From: Alkalihalobacillus pseudalcaliphilus
Lineage (GTDB): Bacteria > Bacillota > Bacilli > Bacillales > Bacillaceae_D
Length of the DNA stretch: 64,000 nucleotides
Direction: 5' to 3'
Assembly (NCBI RefSeq): GCF_028610675.1
Contig: NZ_JAQQWS010000009.1
Span: 1-64,000, forward strand
Every line of letters starts with the position of its first letter. The stretch's first letter is position 1. Shown here one piece after another: positions 43,922 through 52,469 of the stretch. A program made the translations under genes and the position numbers. The notes beneath the pieces were generated by a model. That model saw only the letters and a list, made by a program, of their open reading frames with translations. It made no database searches and was not told where the DNA came from.

Positions 43922-44884
43922 CTACCACAGACTTGTTTCACTTGTTTTTTTGGCAATTCGATTGACTACAATTAAAATAATGAAATTAATCATGGTATTA
44001 AATAAGCCAATTGCTGTCGAATAACTAATCTGATTAGATAATATTCCAATTTTATATACATACGTTTCTAACACTTCAGATACTGGAAGGTTCATAGAGT
44101 TTTGCATTAGAAATATCTTTTCAAAACCAACACCAAGTAAAGATCCAGCATTCAAAATAAGCAAAATGATGATCGTCGGAACTAAATGAGGTATATCGAT
44201 ATGAATAATCTGCTGTAACCGACTTGCTCCATCCACCTTTGCTGCTTCATAAAGTTGTGGGTTCACGCCTGCTAATGCAGCCACAAAGATAATACTATTC
44301 CAACCAGCGTGCTGCCAAACATCGGATAGTACATAAATAGAACGAAAGTATTCAGGTTTCCCTAAGAAATTAACGGGTTCCAAACCAACCCAGGAAAATA
44401 GATGACCGATAATACCAGTAGAAGGCGATAAGAAAATGAGTATCATACCAACCACCACAATAACAGAAATGAAGTGTGGCATATAGGCAACAGTCTGAAT
44501 CATTCTTTTTCTACGTGCGTGTCTAATCTGGTTAAACATTAATGCAATAAAAATGGGAATGGGGAAACCGACAATAAGCGAGTAAAAACTAATTAGAAAA
44601 GTGTTACGCATTAAAGTCCAGAATTGGTGAGATTCCATAAAACGTCTAAAATAATCCAATCCAACAAATTCACCACCTGTAATACCACGTGTCGGATCAA
44701 ATTCCCTAAAAGCAAGTTGCAAGCCATACATCGGTACATAATTAAAAAGTAAAATGATAATAAAAGCAGGTAATACCATTAAGTAAAGCTGATAATACAA
44801 ACGAATATGCCCGAGCAACTGTTCTTTTCTGCTTTTCCTTTGAATACTTAATTTCTCTTTTGGCTCTAAGGGTCGAGATAACAT
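43922..44884 (-). CDS. Carbohydrate ABC permease, LplB type
   Basis: 320 residues. A basic N-terminus (IQRKSRKEQLL) precedes six membrane segments; NYVPMYGLQLAFREFDP and the EAA loop YEAAKVDGASRLQQIIHIDIP match LplB. First gene of the permease-permease-binding protein operon. TTGGAGGG precedes the ATG. A perfect cre site lies about 125 bases upstream, so carbon catabolite repression by CcpA is likely. Confidence 0.94.
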   Translation of the reverse strand: MLSRPLEPKEKLSIQRKSRKEQLLGHIRLYYQLYLMVLPAFIIILLFNYVPMYGLQLAFREFDPTRGITGGEFVGLDYFRRFMESHQFWTLMRNTFLISFYSLIVGFPIPIFIALMFNQIRHARRKRMIQTVAYMPHFISVIVVVGMILIFLSPSTGIIGHLFSWVGLEPVNFLGKPEYFRSIYVLSDVWQHAGWNSIIFVAALAGVNPQLYEAAKVDGASRLQQIIHIDIPHLVPTIIILLILNAGSLLGVGFEKIFLMQNSMNLPVSEVLETYVYKIGILSNQISYSTAIGLFNTMINFIILIVVNRIAKKTSETSLW

Positions 44885-45008
44885 CTATTACTTCCCTCCA
44901 ATTCAAAAAACACTATAACCAATCGTAGCCACACCCTCCCTTATTCAGCTTTTTTCCATGTGACAATCATACTTGTATTGCCCCCATTATGCTCTTGAGT
45001 ACTCATCA

Positions 45009-45022
45009 TGTAAACGCTCACA
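45009..45022. promoter_or_regulatory. cre site (CcpA operator)
   Basis: TGTAAACGCTCACA is a full match to TGWAANCGNTNWCA, in the promoter region of the LplB-like operon. Confidence 0.8.
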
Positions 45023-45420
45023 TTTTAATTTTCTATTCAATTATTGAAATCTCAAGATTTGAATAGTCTTCAAAAAATGTATAGTCTGAACTACTGCGTC
45101 GGGTTAGAGAATGATGGAATGGAGATATGTTTAAGAATAGGATGAGTTCCCAGCACTTTAAATGTTTAAAGGTTAACACCTAGAGAAGTGGACCGTTTAA
45201 AGCGTGACTAAAAATGAATTATACCGACACACTACCATCGCAAAAAAGTCAGCCTCTCGATAATATTTGACATATTGACAAAAAGTGAAATGGCTACTAA
45301 AACTACCTGAATTCCGCTACTACGGAAAACAAACTACCCCTCTTCAACACATGACAATTAAGTATCTTTTCAATTAAATATTCACCAAACTCCATTCATT
45401 CAAATGAATTAATATCCCAT
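45023..45420. other. Intergenic stretch, nothing recognised
   Basis: Upstream of the cre site I see no gene, repeat or clear promoter; AT-rich with scattered short hairpins. Confidence 0.4.
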
Positions 45421-45453
45421 AAAAAAATAAGCCCACAATTGGGGCTTATTTTT
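45421..45453. terminator. Terminator after the small membrane-protein gene
   Basis: AAAAATAAGCCC and GGGCTTATTTTT (45423-45434 and 45442-45453), with T runs on both strands, about 33 bases beyond the stop of the broken gene. Confidence 0.93.
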
Positions 45454-45485
45454 ATCCGCTCTGTATTTTATAAGGCTTATTAGCC

Positions 45486-45688
45486 CTATAAACCGGAGTC
45501 GTTGTCGATAATTACGACCATTTCAAATACTTTACTGGATACGACGCTATCCATCAATGTTTCAAAAACAGAATCCCCCATGGTGAAGAGTATATCCCTG
45601 AAAATAAATGCAGCAACTCCAATCAAAATTACTGCACAAATTAAGGAAAAGTCATATAATGTTTTTTTTGATTATTTGGATCTAACAT
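45486..45688 (-). pseudogene. Small membrane protein gene with frameshift in an A8 run
   Basis: ATG at 45688 follows GGTGGTGAG by six bases. Reading starts MLDPNNQKK; the run of eight A (45662-45669 on the plus strand as T) throws it out of frame. With one more A, it continues LYDFSLICAVILIGVAAF, IFRDILFTMGDS, ETLMDSVVSSKVFEMVV to TAG at 45486, giving about 67 residues with one membrane segment. Its terminator is intact. The homopolymer could be a sequencing error or a phase-variable switch. Family not recognised. Confidence 0.65.
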
Positions 45689-46097
45689 TTTGATCTCACC
45701 ACCCTTTAATTTACTTTTATTTCCATTTAATCATATCATTCATAATATCAGCAAGTAAACTAAGTGAGGGAACTTACGCTAACAATTTGTTTAACTAGAT
45801 TACCTTTAAATAACTTGACATATAGTGCTTTTTTTGCTGAAAGTGTCGTAAACGAGGGCCACTTTACATACGCCTTGCAAGTTCAGAAAAACTTTTTAAA
45901 GTTTTTAAATTTTTATATTTCTTCCTGTCCATTTCCATAAATTCCAATATAGTAGAATAAAAAACTAGACACTCTTACCATATACTGCAACGAATATGTA
46001 TAAAGATCTATTAGTAGGTAGGTTATTGTCACCTGATGGTGCAGTGCGGCAGTATTAATTGTGAAACGAAGAAAACTAGTTGCTTAAGGACGTAAAT
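45689..46097. other. Intergenic stretch, nothing recognised
   Basis: AT-rich DNA between the small membrane-protein gene and the DUF488 cluster's end. No gene or repeat seen. Confidence 0.4.
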
Positions 46098-46147
46098 AAG
46101 CAAGCTAGATTAGAGTATGGCAAAATAATCTAATCTAGCTCGCTTTT
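46098..46147. terminator. Long hairpin at the end of the DUF488 cluster
   Basis: A 17-base arm at 46098-46114 (AAGCAAGCTAGATTAGA) pairs with 46129-46145 (TCTAATCTAGCTCGCTT), one mismatch, with TTTT on the plus side and a weak T stretch on the minus side. About 37 bases beyond the last DUF488 stop. Confidence 0.7.
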
Positions 46148-46183
46148 ATATAAATAATGAATGTGTCTTATACACGGAAGTTT

Positions 46184-46624
46184 TTACAAATGATGAATCG
46201 TCGTATCATCAATGGATTCTTGAACATATTCAGCTAACAATCGACGATGGCAATGCTCAGATTCATGCTCACTACATAACAAACAAATATGTTCACCATC
46301 CATCAAACGCTTAACTAATGGCAGAATCTCACGCTTTTTTATTAATTTTAAATAATCTTGCTCGTACTGTTCCCAACTGATTTCCTTCTTTTTGTAATGC
46401 TTTAGAATGTCATCAGTGGGAGCCAATGTTGGACAATGAACATAATCAATATGAACAAGCTCCAAAATGTATTCTAAGTCTTGTTTTTTTGCAAAACCCG
46501 ATAATTGGGAAGTATTATGGAGCCTTGTATCAACAAGTCTAGTTACGCCCGATTCTTTCAAGAGACTTATAAAATGCCTTAATGATTTTTTCGAAAAACC
46601 AATCGTACTAATCATTCGTCCCAT
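46184..46624 (-). CDS. DUF488 family protein
   Basis: 146 residues from ATG at 46624, with AGGGGA six bases upstream; a GTG two codons earlier is also open. ISTIGFSKKSLRHF at the start, VDTRLHNTSQLSGFAK and the C-terminal LLCSEHESEHCHRRLLAEY are the DUF488 signature, with two Cys and a His that could bind metal or act in catalysis. Function unknown. It is the third gene of a tight minus-strand cluster, 15 bases after another DUF488 protein, so the two may form a heteromer. Confidence 0.9.
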   Translation of the reverse strand: MGRMISTIGFSKKSLRHFISLLKESGVTRLVDTRLHNTSQLSGFAKKQDLEYILELVHIDYVHCPTLAPTDDILKHYKKKEISWEQYEQDYLKLIKKREILPLVKRLMDGEHICLLCSEHESEHCHRRLLAEYVQESIDDTTIHHL

Positions 46625-46639
46625 AAGCACTCCCCTACT

Positions 46640-47080
46640 TTATTTAAATAATGGTAACTGTTCACTTTTTATTGGATTAAGTTCAATCGGTTCAATATGA
46701 AATTGCCTAAAAAAGTCTGCCACTAACCTTCTGTGACAATAACGATGATCATCACAGAAACAAATGAGGACGATATTTTTGCCGATTAAAAGACGCTTGT
46801 AAATTTCACGAAGACATTGTATGGATTCTTCATTTTCTAGTTCTTGTAGAAATAATTCCTCATACTTGGGCCACCACTCTTTAGAACTGCTACCTTTCCA
46901 ATGCTTCACAAATCGTAAAAACAGTTCTTTTGAGGGTGATAACTGCTTGACTAACAAAGTATTCGGAATTTCTACCCCGGCTCTCGTAATTTGCCATAAC
47001 TCTGCTTGTTCTTCTAAATATTTTAGACCCGCTGGGTTTGAAGTGAATAACTGTCCACGAGGTTTGTCGAACTTCTTCAT
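46640..47080 (-). CDS. DUF488-like protein, second copy
   Basis: 146 residues from ATG at 47080 (TTG one codon up is also open; AAAAGGGG upstream). C-terminal IVLICFCDDHRYCHRRLVADFF repeats the Cys-x-Cys ... Cys-His-Arg-Arg signature of the neighbour, but the N-terminal part (SNPAGLKYLEEQ) differs, so this is a divergent paralogue rather than a recent duplicate. Middle gene of the cluster. Function unknown; a nucleic-acid or nucleotide-linked role is only a suggestion from the OB-like partner. Confidence 0.85.
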   Translation of the reverse strand: MKKFDKPRGQLFTSNPAGLKYLEEQAELWQITRAGVEIPNTLLVKQLSPSKELFLRFVKHWKGSSSKEWWPKYEELFLQELENEESIQCLREIYKRLLIGKNIVLICFCDDHRYCHRRLVADFFRQFHIEPIELNPIKSEQLPLFK

Positions 47081-47121
47081 CAAACGACACCCCTTTTAAC
47101 TATTTTGTCATTATCTTAGCA

Positions 47122-47784
47122 CTAATGAGGATAAGAGTCTAATATCGGGACATCAGGGTCCGTGATCAGACTAATGATCATCGGATACTCTTTATAAATA
47201 TCTTTTTTTGGCTCTTTTCTTGCCAAGCCGATAATGGCATAGATGGAACGATAACTGTTTGGAATTTGAATTCCCTTTAAATACGCTCTCCATTTCAAAT
47301 CAGTAACTGGAAAGCCTTTTGTGAATGTCGTATTTCTATATTTCTTACCTTTATATATAAAAGTGATACGAACCTTTTCCTCTACCTGCCTAAATTCATC
47401 AATCTTAATCATACATAACGAACGACCACGTGCATCCAAAGTATCTAATAACTCATGGTAAGATTCTTGGTGACTAGATACAAAATTGATTAGTGCCTTA
47501 TTTGTAAGCTGATTGACTAGTTGAAACGAATTAAATCTTTTTATCCTGATATCTTCAGTATGTGCAACAGATAGTTTATCTGTTTCTGTTTGATAGTTAG
47601 TAATAGACCAGACATCACCAACTTTAACCAACTCGCCATTCTCATAAGCAAGTGAAGAAAAAAATTTAGACTCTCTATCAGGGGGTAACGGTCTAACCCA
47701 TTCCCCATTTTGGTCCATCCCTGCAATACAGTATCCAGAATACGTTTTGGTCACAGCTAAGACTGTAAATGTGATTTTATTAAT
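47122..47784 (-). CDS. OB-fold-like protein of the DUF488 cluster, apparent ATT start
   Basis: If read from ATT at 47784, 220 residues: NKITFTVLAVTKTYSGYC, IAGMDQNGEWVRPLPPD, YENGELVKVGDVWSI. The VTKTYSGYCIAG and GEWVRP segments resemble dual OB-fold proteins that accompany DUF488. A GGAGGAGG site lies seven bases before the ATT, and the amino acids between ATT and the first GTG (47754) look native. That GTG has no ribosome-binding site. Therefore the gene most likely starts at ATT, as in infC, or has a mutated ATG. First gene of the three-gene cluster. Confidence 0.72.
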   Translation of the reverse strand: MNKITFTVLAVTKTYSGYCIAGMDQNGEWVRPLPPDRESKFFSSLAYENGELVKVGDVWSITNYQTETDKLSVAHTEDIRIKRFNSFQLVNQLTNKALINFVSSHQESYHELLDTLDARGRSLCMIKIDEFRQVEEKVRITFIYKGKKYRNTTFTKGFPVTDLKWRAYLKGIQIPNSYRSIYAIIGLARKEPKKDIYKEYPMIISLITDPDVPILDSYPH

Positions 47785-48248
47785 ATAATTACCTCCTCCA
47801 TTTAATCAAACAACAAATAACAGGCTATATTAACTAAGCCCTTTTTACTATATTCTATTAAACTTCTATATATCCTTCTTTCATAAAGAGAAATGGAAAT
47901 CAACAGTCTTTAATCACGCCACTGTGCCATTAAAAAAGGTAAATGAACCGCTCTCTCACTATGAAATTATTCAATTCAGAAACATGATTCATATGCCATG
48001 CTTTTAGATCAATAATCCCATGTAATATAACTGTTTGCTTCTGAGTATCCCTCAAATAATCCGACCTTCTTAAAGGATCGGATTATTTGGATCTAAACAA
48101 TAAAGTGGCCCATTATACCACTTAAAACTTATGAAACGAGTCTTATGTGAGTCTTTATTTTCACCTATTAACAATTACGCACTATAGTTCGTTCAAATCT
48201 TCTTATCAATATTTGATGATAATTAAAATCGAGTCAGGTCACACCACG
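47785..48248. other. Intergenic stretch with a long palindrome
   Basis: CAAATAATCCGA (48053-48064) and TCGGATTATTTG (48078-48089) form a 12-bp stem with an inner CCTT/AAGG and no T run. No gene seen otherwise. Confidence 0.5.
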
Positions 48249-48410
48249 ATGACCTTCCATATTTACTTCCTCTTACGTAACTACATAGGACAAGAGAAAT
48301 TCAATAAACACTAGGAAAAACTCGATGAGCTAACCATGAAATTCCTACATCGTCACGAAAATAACTACATTTCCCTCGTCAGACCGAATCCACGAAAAAA
48401 AGGAGAATAA
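48249..48410 (+). pseudogene. Small gene with amber codon, upstream of the ComK-like pseudogene
   Basis: From ATG at 48249 the frame reads MTFHIYFLLRNYIGQEKFNK, H, then TAG (48312-48314), then EKLDELTMKFLHRHENNYIS to TAA at 48408. Total would be 53 residues. Its end overlaps the AAAGGAG of the ComK-like gene that follows, so the two were one operon. C-ending codons are frequent, as in its neighbour. Family not recognised. Confidence 0.5.
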
Positions 48411-48414
48411 TCAA

Positions 48415-48879
48415 ATGCCACCAACTTCCCTCTCTATTTACGAACCAACCATGGACACTTTGTATATCCGGCATGGCTATAAAATCGGCTACGAAACCTA
48501 TGTAGAAGAAGTGGTCGCTCGCTACTACGTCGAACAAACGACACAGCCAATCATCAACCAATCCTGCCTCGACGGTGGCTCCACATAGGACGTCCGTAAA
48601 ACCGCCGTCATCCACAACACCGGCATACTAACCAATGTCCCAATGCCACTAAATCCGAAACAAAAGCTCTACGCCTTTCTAACCCACTCACCTCAAGCAC
48701 CCGAAAATACCTGGCTATTCTTCCACAATGTCCACAGTGATTGTAAACACCCAACAGACCGGCTCAAATCAATTGTGCAATTTGTTAACCGAAAAGATCT
48801 GATCCTAGACATCTCCTATCCATCACTTGAAAGGCAATTGCATGGGACTTCTTTTTGTTTGTGGCGGTTTTGGAAGTGA
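48415..48879 (+). pseudogene. ComK-like gene interrupted by one amber codon
   Basis: ATG at 48415 has AAAGGAG nine bases upstream. The whole frame aligns with the ComK at 50958: YEPTMDTLYI, CLDGGST, DVRKTAVIHNTGI, PMPLNPKQKLYAFLTHSP, KHPTDRLKSI. One TAG (48586-48588, codon 58) stands where the other copy has Tyr. Many codons end in C, unlike the intact copy, suggesting different origin or age. Without suppression it cannot make a full ComK. Confidence 0.85.
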
Positions 48880-49100
48880 TTTGATTGGAGAGGTTTGTGA
48901 AGAGTACGCGTTGGCTCAATCGTCAATGATTGCTTTCGATGGATCAAAAGTAGGCACAGATGAATCAATCTGTCTACAATATTCAACTAAATCCAGTTCA
49001 AGAGAAATAGGATAAAATACCTAAATTATTTGGAATCACAGCCGAAATATATATAGATAGTAATAAAAACATCATTTGTATTGAATGGGGGAATATTGTA

Positions 49101-50165
49101 GTGAATAAAGAAATATTGAAATTGTTAGGTGTTTTAATGATAAGTGTGTTGTTAATGGGGTGTAATTCGAAAGCAGATTTATCGGAGTTTGTTGAAGTGA
49201 ATTTTAGTGGCTATGATTCTATGGGAAGTGCTTCATTTTTTGTTGATGAAGAGAGACTAATACAGCATGTGTTTGAGGTTTCTGGCGAGGAGTTTTTTAA
49301 TCTTGATTACGATACCATAATAGAAATAGAGGACATGCTAAGTTCTTATCAGGTTACTCTAGATCGAGAATTGGATTTGTCTAATGGTGATGAGGTCATT
49401 GCCTCTATCACTGTTGATGAAAACAAGTCCAGTAAAATAAAAGGTAAAGATGAAGTGAAATTTACAGTTGCTGGACTAGAGGAACCTAGTGAACTGAGTG
49501 ATGAGGAACTTGAAAAAAATATTGTAGTCAATTTTACAGGTGTAAGTGGCAAGGGGAATGTCATCATTGATACTACCTTTGCAGAGCCTTTAAGTCATTT
49601 AAGATTTGAAGCGGTACAAGATGGAGATATTCATAATGATGACACGGTTACGGTTATGTTAACAGATGAATCAAGAAGTTCTTTATCCTCATATGGTTAC
49701 GTCCTATCAGGGGAAGGGAAGGCAGAATTTACTGCAGCAAACTTAGACGTTGTGGCAACAGATGTATCCCAAATTGTGAACGTAGAAGATATTGAACGTT
49801 TAATAAGTGAGGGAATTAATCGAGAGTATCAAGATTCACCATGGGATTTCTATAAATATGAAATTAAAAAGGAGCATACTTTATATCGTCAGTATAAACG
49901 TGATGATGAAGAAGTCAATTTCTGGACTAGTGGGCCAAGTAATGGCACTTTAGTAAATGTCTATACGATAAAAAAGATAGATTCGGATGGAGCATTAACT
50001 GAACAATTTACCACTATTTATGGGTTTACAGATATTATTTTGGATGAAGAAAATAAAGCAAATATAGCTCAAATTAATGAGTACTACAATATGTATGATC
50101 AAACATATTCATTGGAATCTGTCGTGAAGCTAATGGAAGGTCATGGTTATCAACTTGTGGAATGA
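49101..50165 (+). CDS. Lipoprotein with two beta-type repeats, unknown function
   Basis: 354 residues from GTG at 49101 (GGGGGA eight bases upstream). Lipobox LLMGC at Cys 21. Two related segments follow, VEVNFSGYDSMGSASFFVD (about 31) and IVVNFTGVSGKGNVIID (about 135), each ending in KVKFTVAGL-like strands, so the ectodomain looks like a tandem of beta-domains; the last 130 residues differ. Highly acidic. Proteins of this pattern occur widely in Firmicutes but I cannot name a function. Confidence 0.82.
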   Translation: MNKEILKLLGVLMISVLLMGCNSKADLSEFVEVNFSGYDSMGSASFFVDEERLIQHVFEVSGEEFFNLDYDTIIEIEDMLSSYQVTLDRELDLSNGDEVIASITVDENKSSKIKGKDEVKFTVAGLEEPSELSDEELEKNIVVNFTGVSGKGNVIIDTTFAEPLSHLRFEAVQDGDIHNDDTVTVMLTDESRSSLSSYGYVLSGEGKAEFTAANLDVVATDVSQIVNVEDIERLISEGINREYQDSPWDFYKYEIKKEHTLYRQYKRDDEEVNFWTSGPSNGTLVNVYTIKKIDSDGALTEQFTTIYGFTDIILDEENKANIAQINEYYNMYDQTYSLESVVKLMEGHGYQLVE

Positions 50166-50957
50166 TAGTATAGTGTGTTTGTTAACGGATTTGGCTGTTG
50201 AGTTAAAGGTAGTAGAAAAATTAACTTATCTTCTTTATGAAATGTAACAGTAGACAGCTGTATGAATCAGATACTAATTCTTACATGTTTAAAAGTAATC
50301 TAAACACACTAAATTAATTGTTTGGATTTTAAAACTAATCATCGCTCAACCCCTGCCTTTTATGGGGCAGGGGTTGAGCTAACTGTTAGATTTTTCACGG
50401 ATGCTTACATTCACCATCCAAATGTCGATATCATTTAACTACTTTACCACCTGGTAGTTAATTTTCTTACATTAAACAAAAATAACTATTAAAAATTTCA
50501 TTAAACTGTAATTTTTTTACTAAATTAGTTCTTTTTTCATGTTACTATATTAGTAATTGAGTTATAGGAGGTGAAGTGGTTTAGCCTTTTTTTATTGTAG
50601 GGTATTGGTTGTGAAGTTATGGTATGGGAAGGATTCAAAAGAAAGGATAATTGATTTAAAACAGCGTTACACAACTAGTCCATCATTGCCTTATACGTTT
50701 AGAAGTTTATAATATGAACTACATATCTATTTGAACCATACTAATGCAAAAAGAGACCTTATCCAGATGGACCTATACATACAATATCTCTTTAAGCTGC
50801 TGGATACCATCTGTCTAATAGACTAGTATTCAATTTTTTTCTGTAGTCATTATTCACTGCTAGACAATCTTCATGCTTACATAAGATTAAATCTAGACAT
50901 CCTTTCCATTATTCCTTTTCATCTAGCTTCAACTATTATTTGAGAGGGGCGCGACTA
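50166..50957. other. Intergenic stretch before comK
   Basis: Contains a strong hairpin at 50344-50379. AT-rich runs such as AAAAATTTC and TTTTTT near 50480-50520 could be ComK-box-like, but no clean AAAA-N5-TTTT pair stands out. An orphan AGGAGGTGA near 50567 is followed at once by GTG GTT TAG. Confidence 0.4.
50344..50379. terminator. Perfect 14-bp hairpin after the lipoprotein gene
   Basis: GCTCAACCCCTGCC (50344-50357) and GGCAGGGGTTGAGC (50366-50379), eight-base loop. No T run, so termination is uncertain. Confidence 0.6.
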
Positions 50958-51434
50958 ATGGGAAATGGGAAAATATTAAGTATTTATGAGCCTACTAACG
51001 ATACACTGTATTTTCGCACTGCTTTTGAGTTTGATTATGAAACCGAGGTAAAAGAGTATCATCACGTATACAAAGTCAAGCAGACGGATAAACAGATTCT
51101 TGACTATGCATGCCTGAAGGGTGGTGCCACTTATGAAGGAAGAAAACGGGCGGTTATTCATAACACTGGGATACAAAGCAAAGTCCCAATACCAGTCGAC
51201 CCGTTAAGGAATCTTTATATCTTCCCTACTCACTCACCTGAGTCTGATGCTAATATTTGGATTGTCTATCATAACGTGGATCGTTATATCAAGCATCCTA
51301 CAGACAAGACAAAATCTATTATTATATTTAAGAATCGTGAACAATTAGTCCTCGATGTGTCTTACTCATCAATTAAAAATCAGGTTCATAATACCGCTTA
51401 TTGTGTTTCTCGCTTCGGAAGAGATGGTCACTAA
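50958..51434 (+). CDS. comK: ComK-family competence transcription factor, short form
   Basis: 158 residues from ATG at 50958 (GAGAGGGG nine bases upstream; TTG at 50940 is open). YAGRK-like YEGRKRAVIHNTG, KVPIPVDPLRNLYIFPTHSP, WIVYHNV and VLDVSYSSIKNQVHNTAYC follow the B. subtilis ComK order closely. ComK binds AT boxes in pairs and switches on DNA-uptake genes. This protein ends soon after the NQV motif, some 30 residues short of B. subtilis ComK (192), and lacks that C-terminal region, so activity is not assured. It stands alone. Confidence 0.87.
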   Translation: MGNGKILSIYEPTNDTLYFRTAFEFDYETEVKEYHHVYKVKQTDKQILDYACLKGGATYEGRKRAVIHNTGIQSKVPIPVDPLRNLYIFPTHSPESDANIWIVYHNVDRYIKHPTDKTKSIIIFKNREQLVLDVSYSSIKNQVHNTAYCVSRFGRDGH

Positions 51435-52240
51435 CCTATAATGAAGTAGGTATTAGGCTAGCTATGAACATAATGACTGATCACCATTTGTTCATGGTGG
51501 CCTATCCTGATAGGAAGTAACTCACCATCCTCCCATAGAGTTTCTCAATTTAATAAGACTTAATCAAACAATCTCTATAATTAAATGCTTTACCATAAAA
51601 AATAATACGTACTAAAAGATACGGTCATTTTGTCCCACTAGATAGGCAGTATCGATCTTTGGGTTATAAATAGGCATTATGAAATAAAGTTACTATCATC
51701 TATTACTTTCTTTCCATCATAAAAAAACAATACAGATTCAAATGCTAAATATCTATTATAGAGTGAACGTCCCCTATGATAAGGTCAACTTCCTCTAATT
51801 TGACCCCTTCACTCCCTCAGAAATGATGAACTTATGCTCCTCTCCACCAGTTCAATCATATTAATAGGCGAGCCCTTCGCTAGGGCTTGCCTTTCTTATT
51901 TTTATCAACTATTACATATGAAAAAAGAAAGTTCCCATCCAAATAGGATTTTAGAAAAATTTGAACAAGCTAATTAAATACTTAACGTTAAACTCTATAT
52001 TCAAGTGAGACGTTTACGTTCCACTTCCTCAATCAGAATTTAAAAAGGGAATTATAACCCAGTGCTCCCCATACATTTCTAGTTGATTGGGAGAAAGTTC
52101 ATAAGTAGTTAAATAAAAAAACCTTCGCGTTAATGTTATTACACTAATAGTTCACCACATACACACTTAAACTGTATAGTAAGATGTTACAAAATCATTA
52201 TAATATGTTAAAACCCCCACCTTTACCTTATTTTATATAA
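51435..52240. other. Intergenic stretch after comK
   Basis: Only the terminator at 51866-51904 stands out. No convincing gene on either strand. Confidence 0.45.
51866..51904 (+). terminator. Terminator
   Basis: AGGCGAGCCC (51866-51875) and GGGCTTGCCT (51883-51892), then TTCTTATTTTT. It lies about 430 bases after comK with no gene between. Confidence 0.85.
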
Positions 52241-52242
52241 AT

Positions 52243-52271
52243 TTTACATTGGAAAAATAGCAGTTTAATAA
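52243..52271 (+). promoter_or_regulatory. Likely sigma-A promoter of the small ORF
   Basis: TTTACA (52243-52248), 17 bases, TAATAA (52266-52271), 34 bases before the ATG at 52305. Confidence 0.55.
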
Positions 52272-52304
52272 AAGTTATATACATTTAAGGTGAGGAGGGA
52301 TATC

Positions 52305-52469
52305 ATGAGGCAACTATATCTAAATCTAAAATGTCAGTTTCATAATCACCTCAGTAATTACTACATAGAAAAAATGTTGACCGAGTCATCCTATCATTTA
52401 AAGTTGAAATATTTGCGAAAGGCTAGTATGCATAACCGCGTATATCTGAAGATTTTACTTCTTAATTAA
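52305..52469 (+). CDS. Candidate 54-residue protein
   Basis: ATG with GAGGAGGG five bases upstream and a plausible promoter before it. It encodes MRQLYLNLKCQFHNHLSN, then YYIEKMLTESSYHLKLKYL, RKASMHNRVYLKILLLN: basic, one Cys, helical in look, no membrane segment. No family recognised. The combination of promoter, excellent ribosome-binding site and a clean frame makes it more likely than chance for a gene of this size, but the coding evidence is thin. Confidence 0.5.
   Translation: MRQLYLNLKCQFHNHLSNYYIEKMLTESSYHLKLKYLRKASMHNRVYLKILLLN

Noticed and set aside
45502..45693. 63-codon plus-strand frame
   Set aside because: It is antisense to the better supported small membrane-protein gene.
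48379..48615. Minus-strand 78-codon frame
   Set aside because: Antisense shadow of the ComK-like pseudogene.
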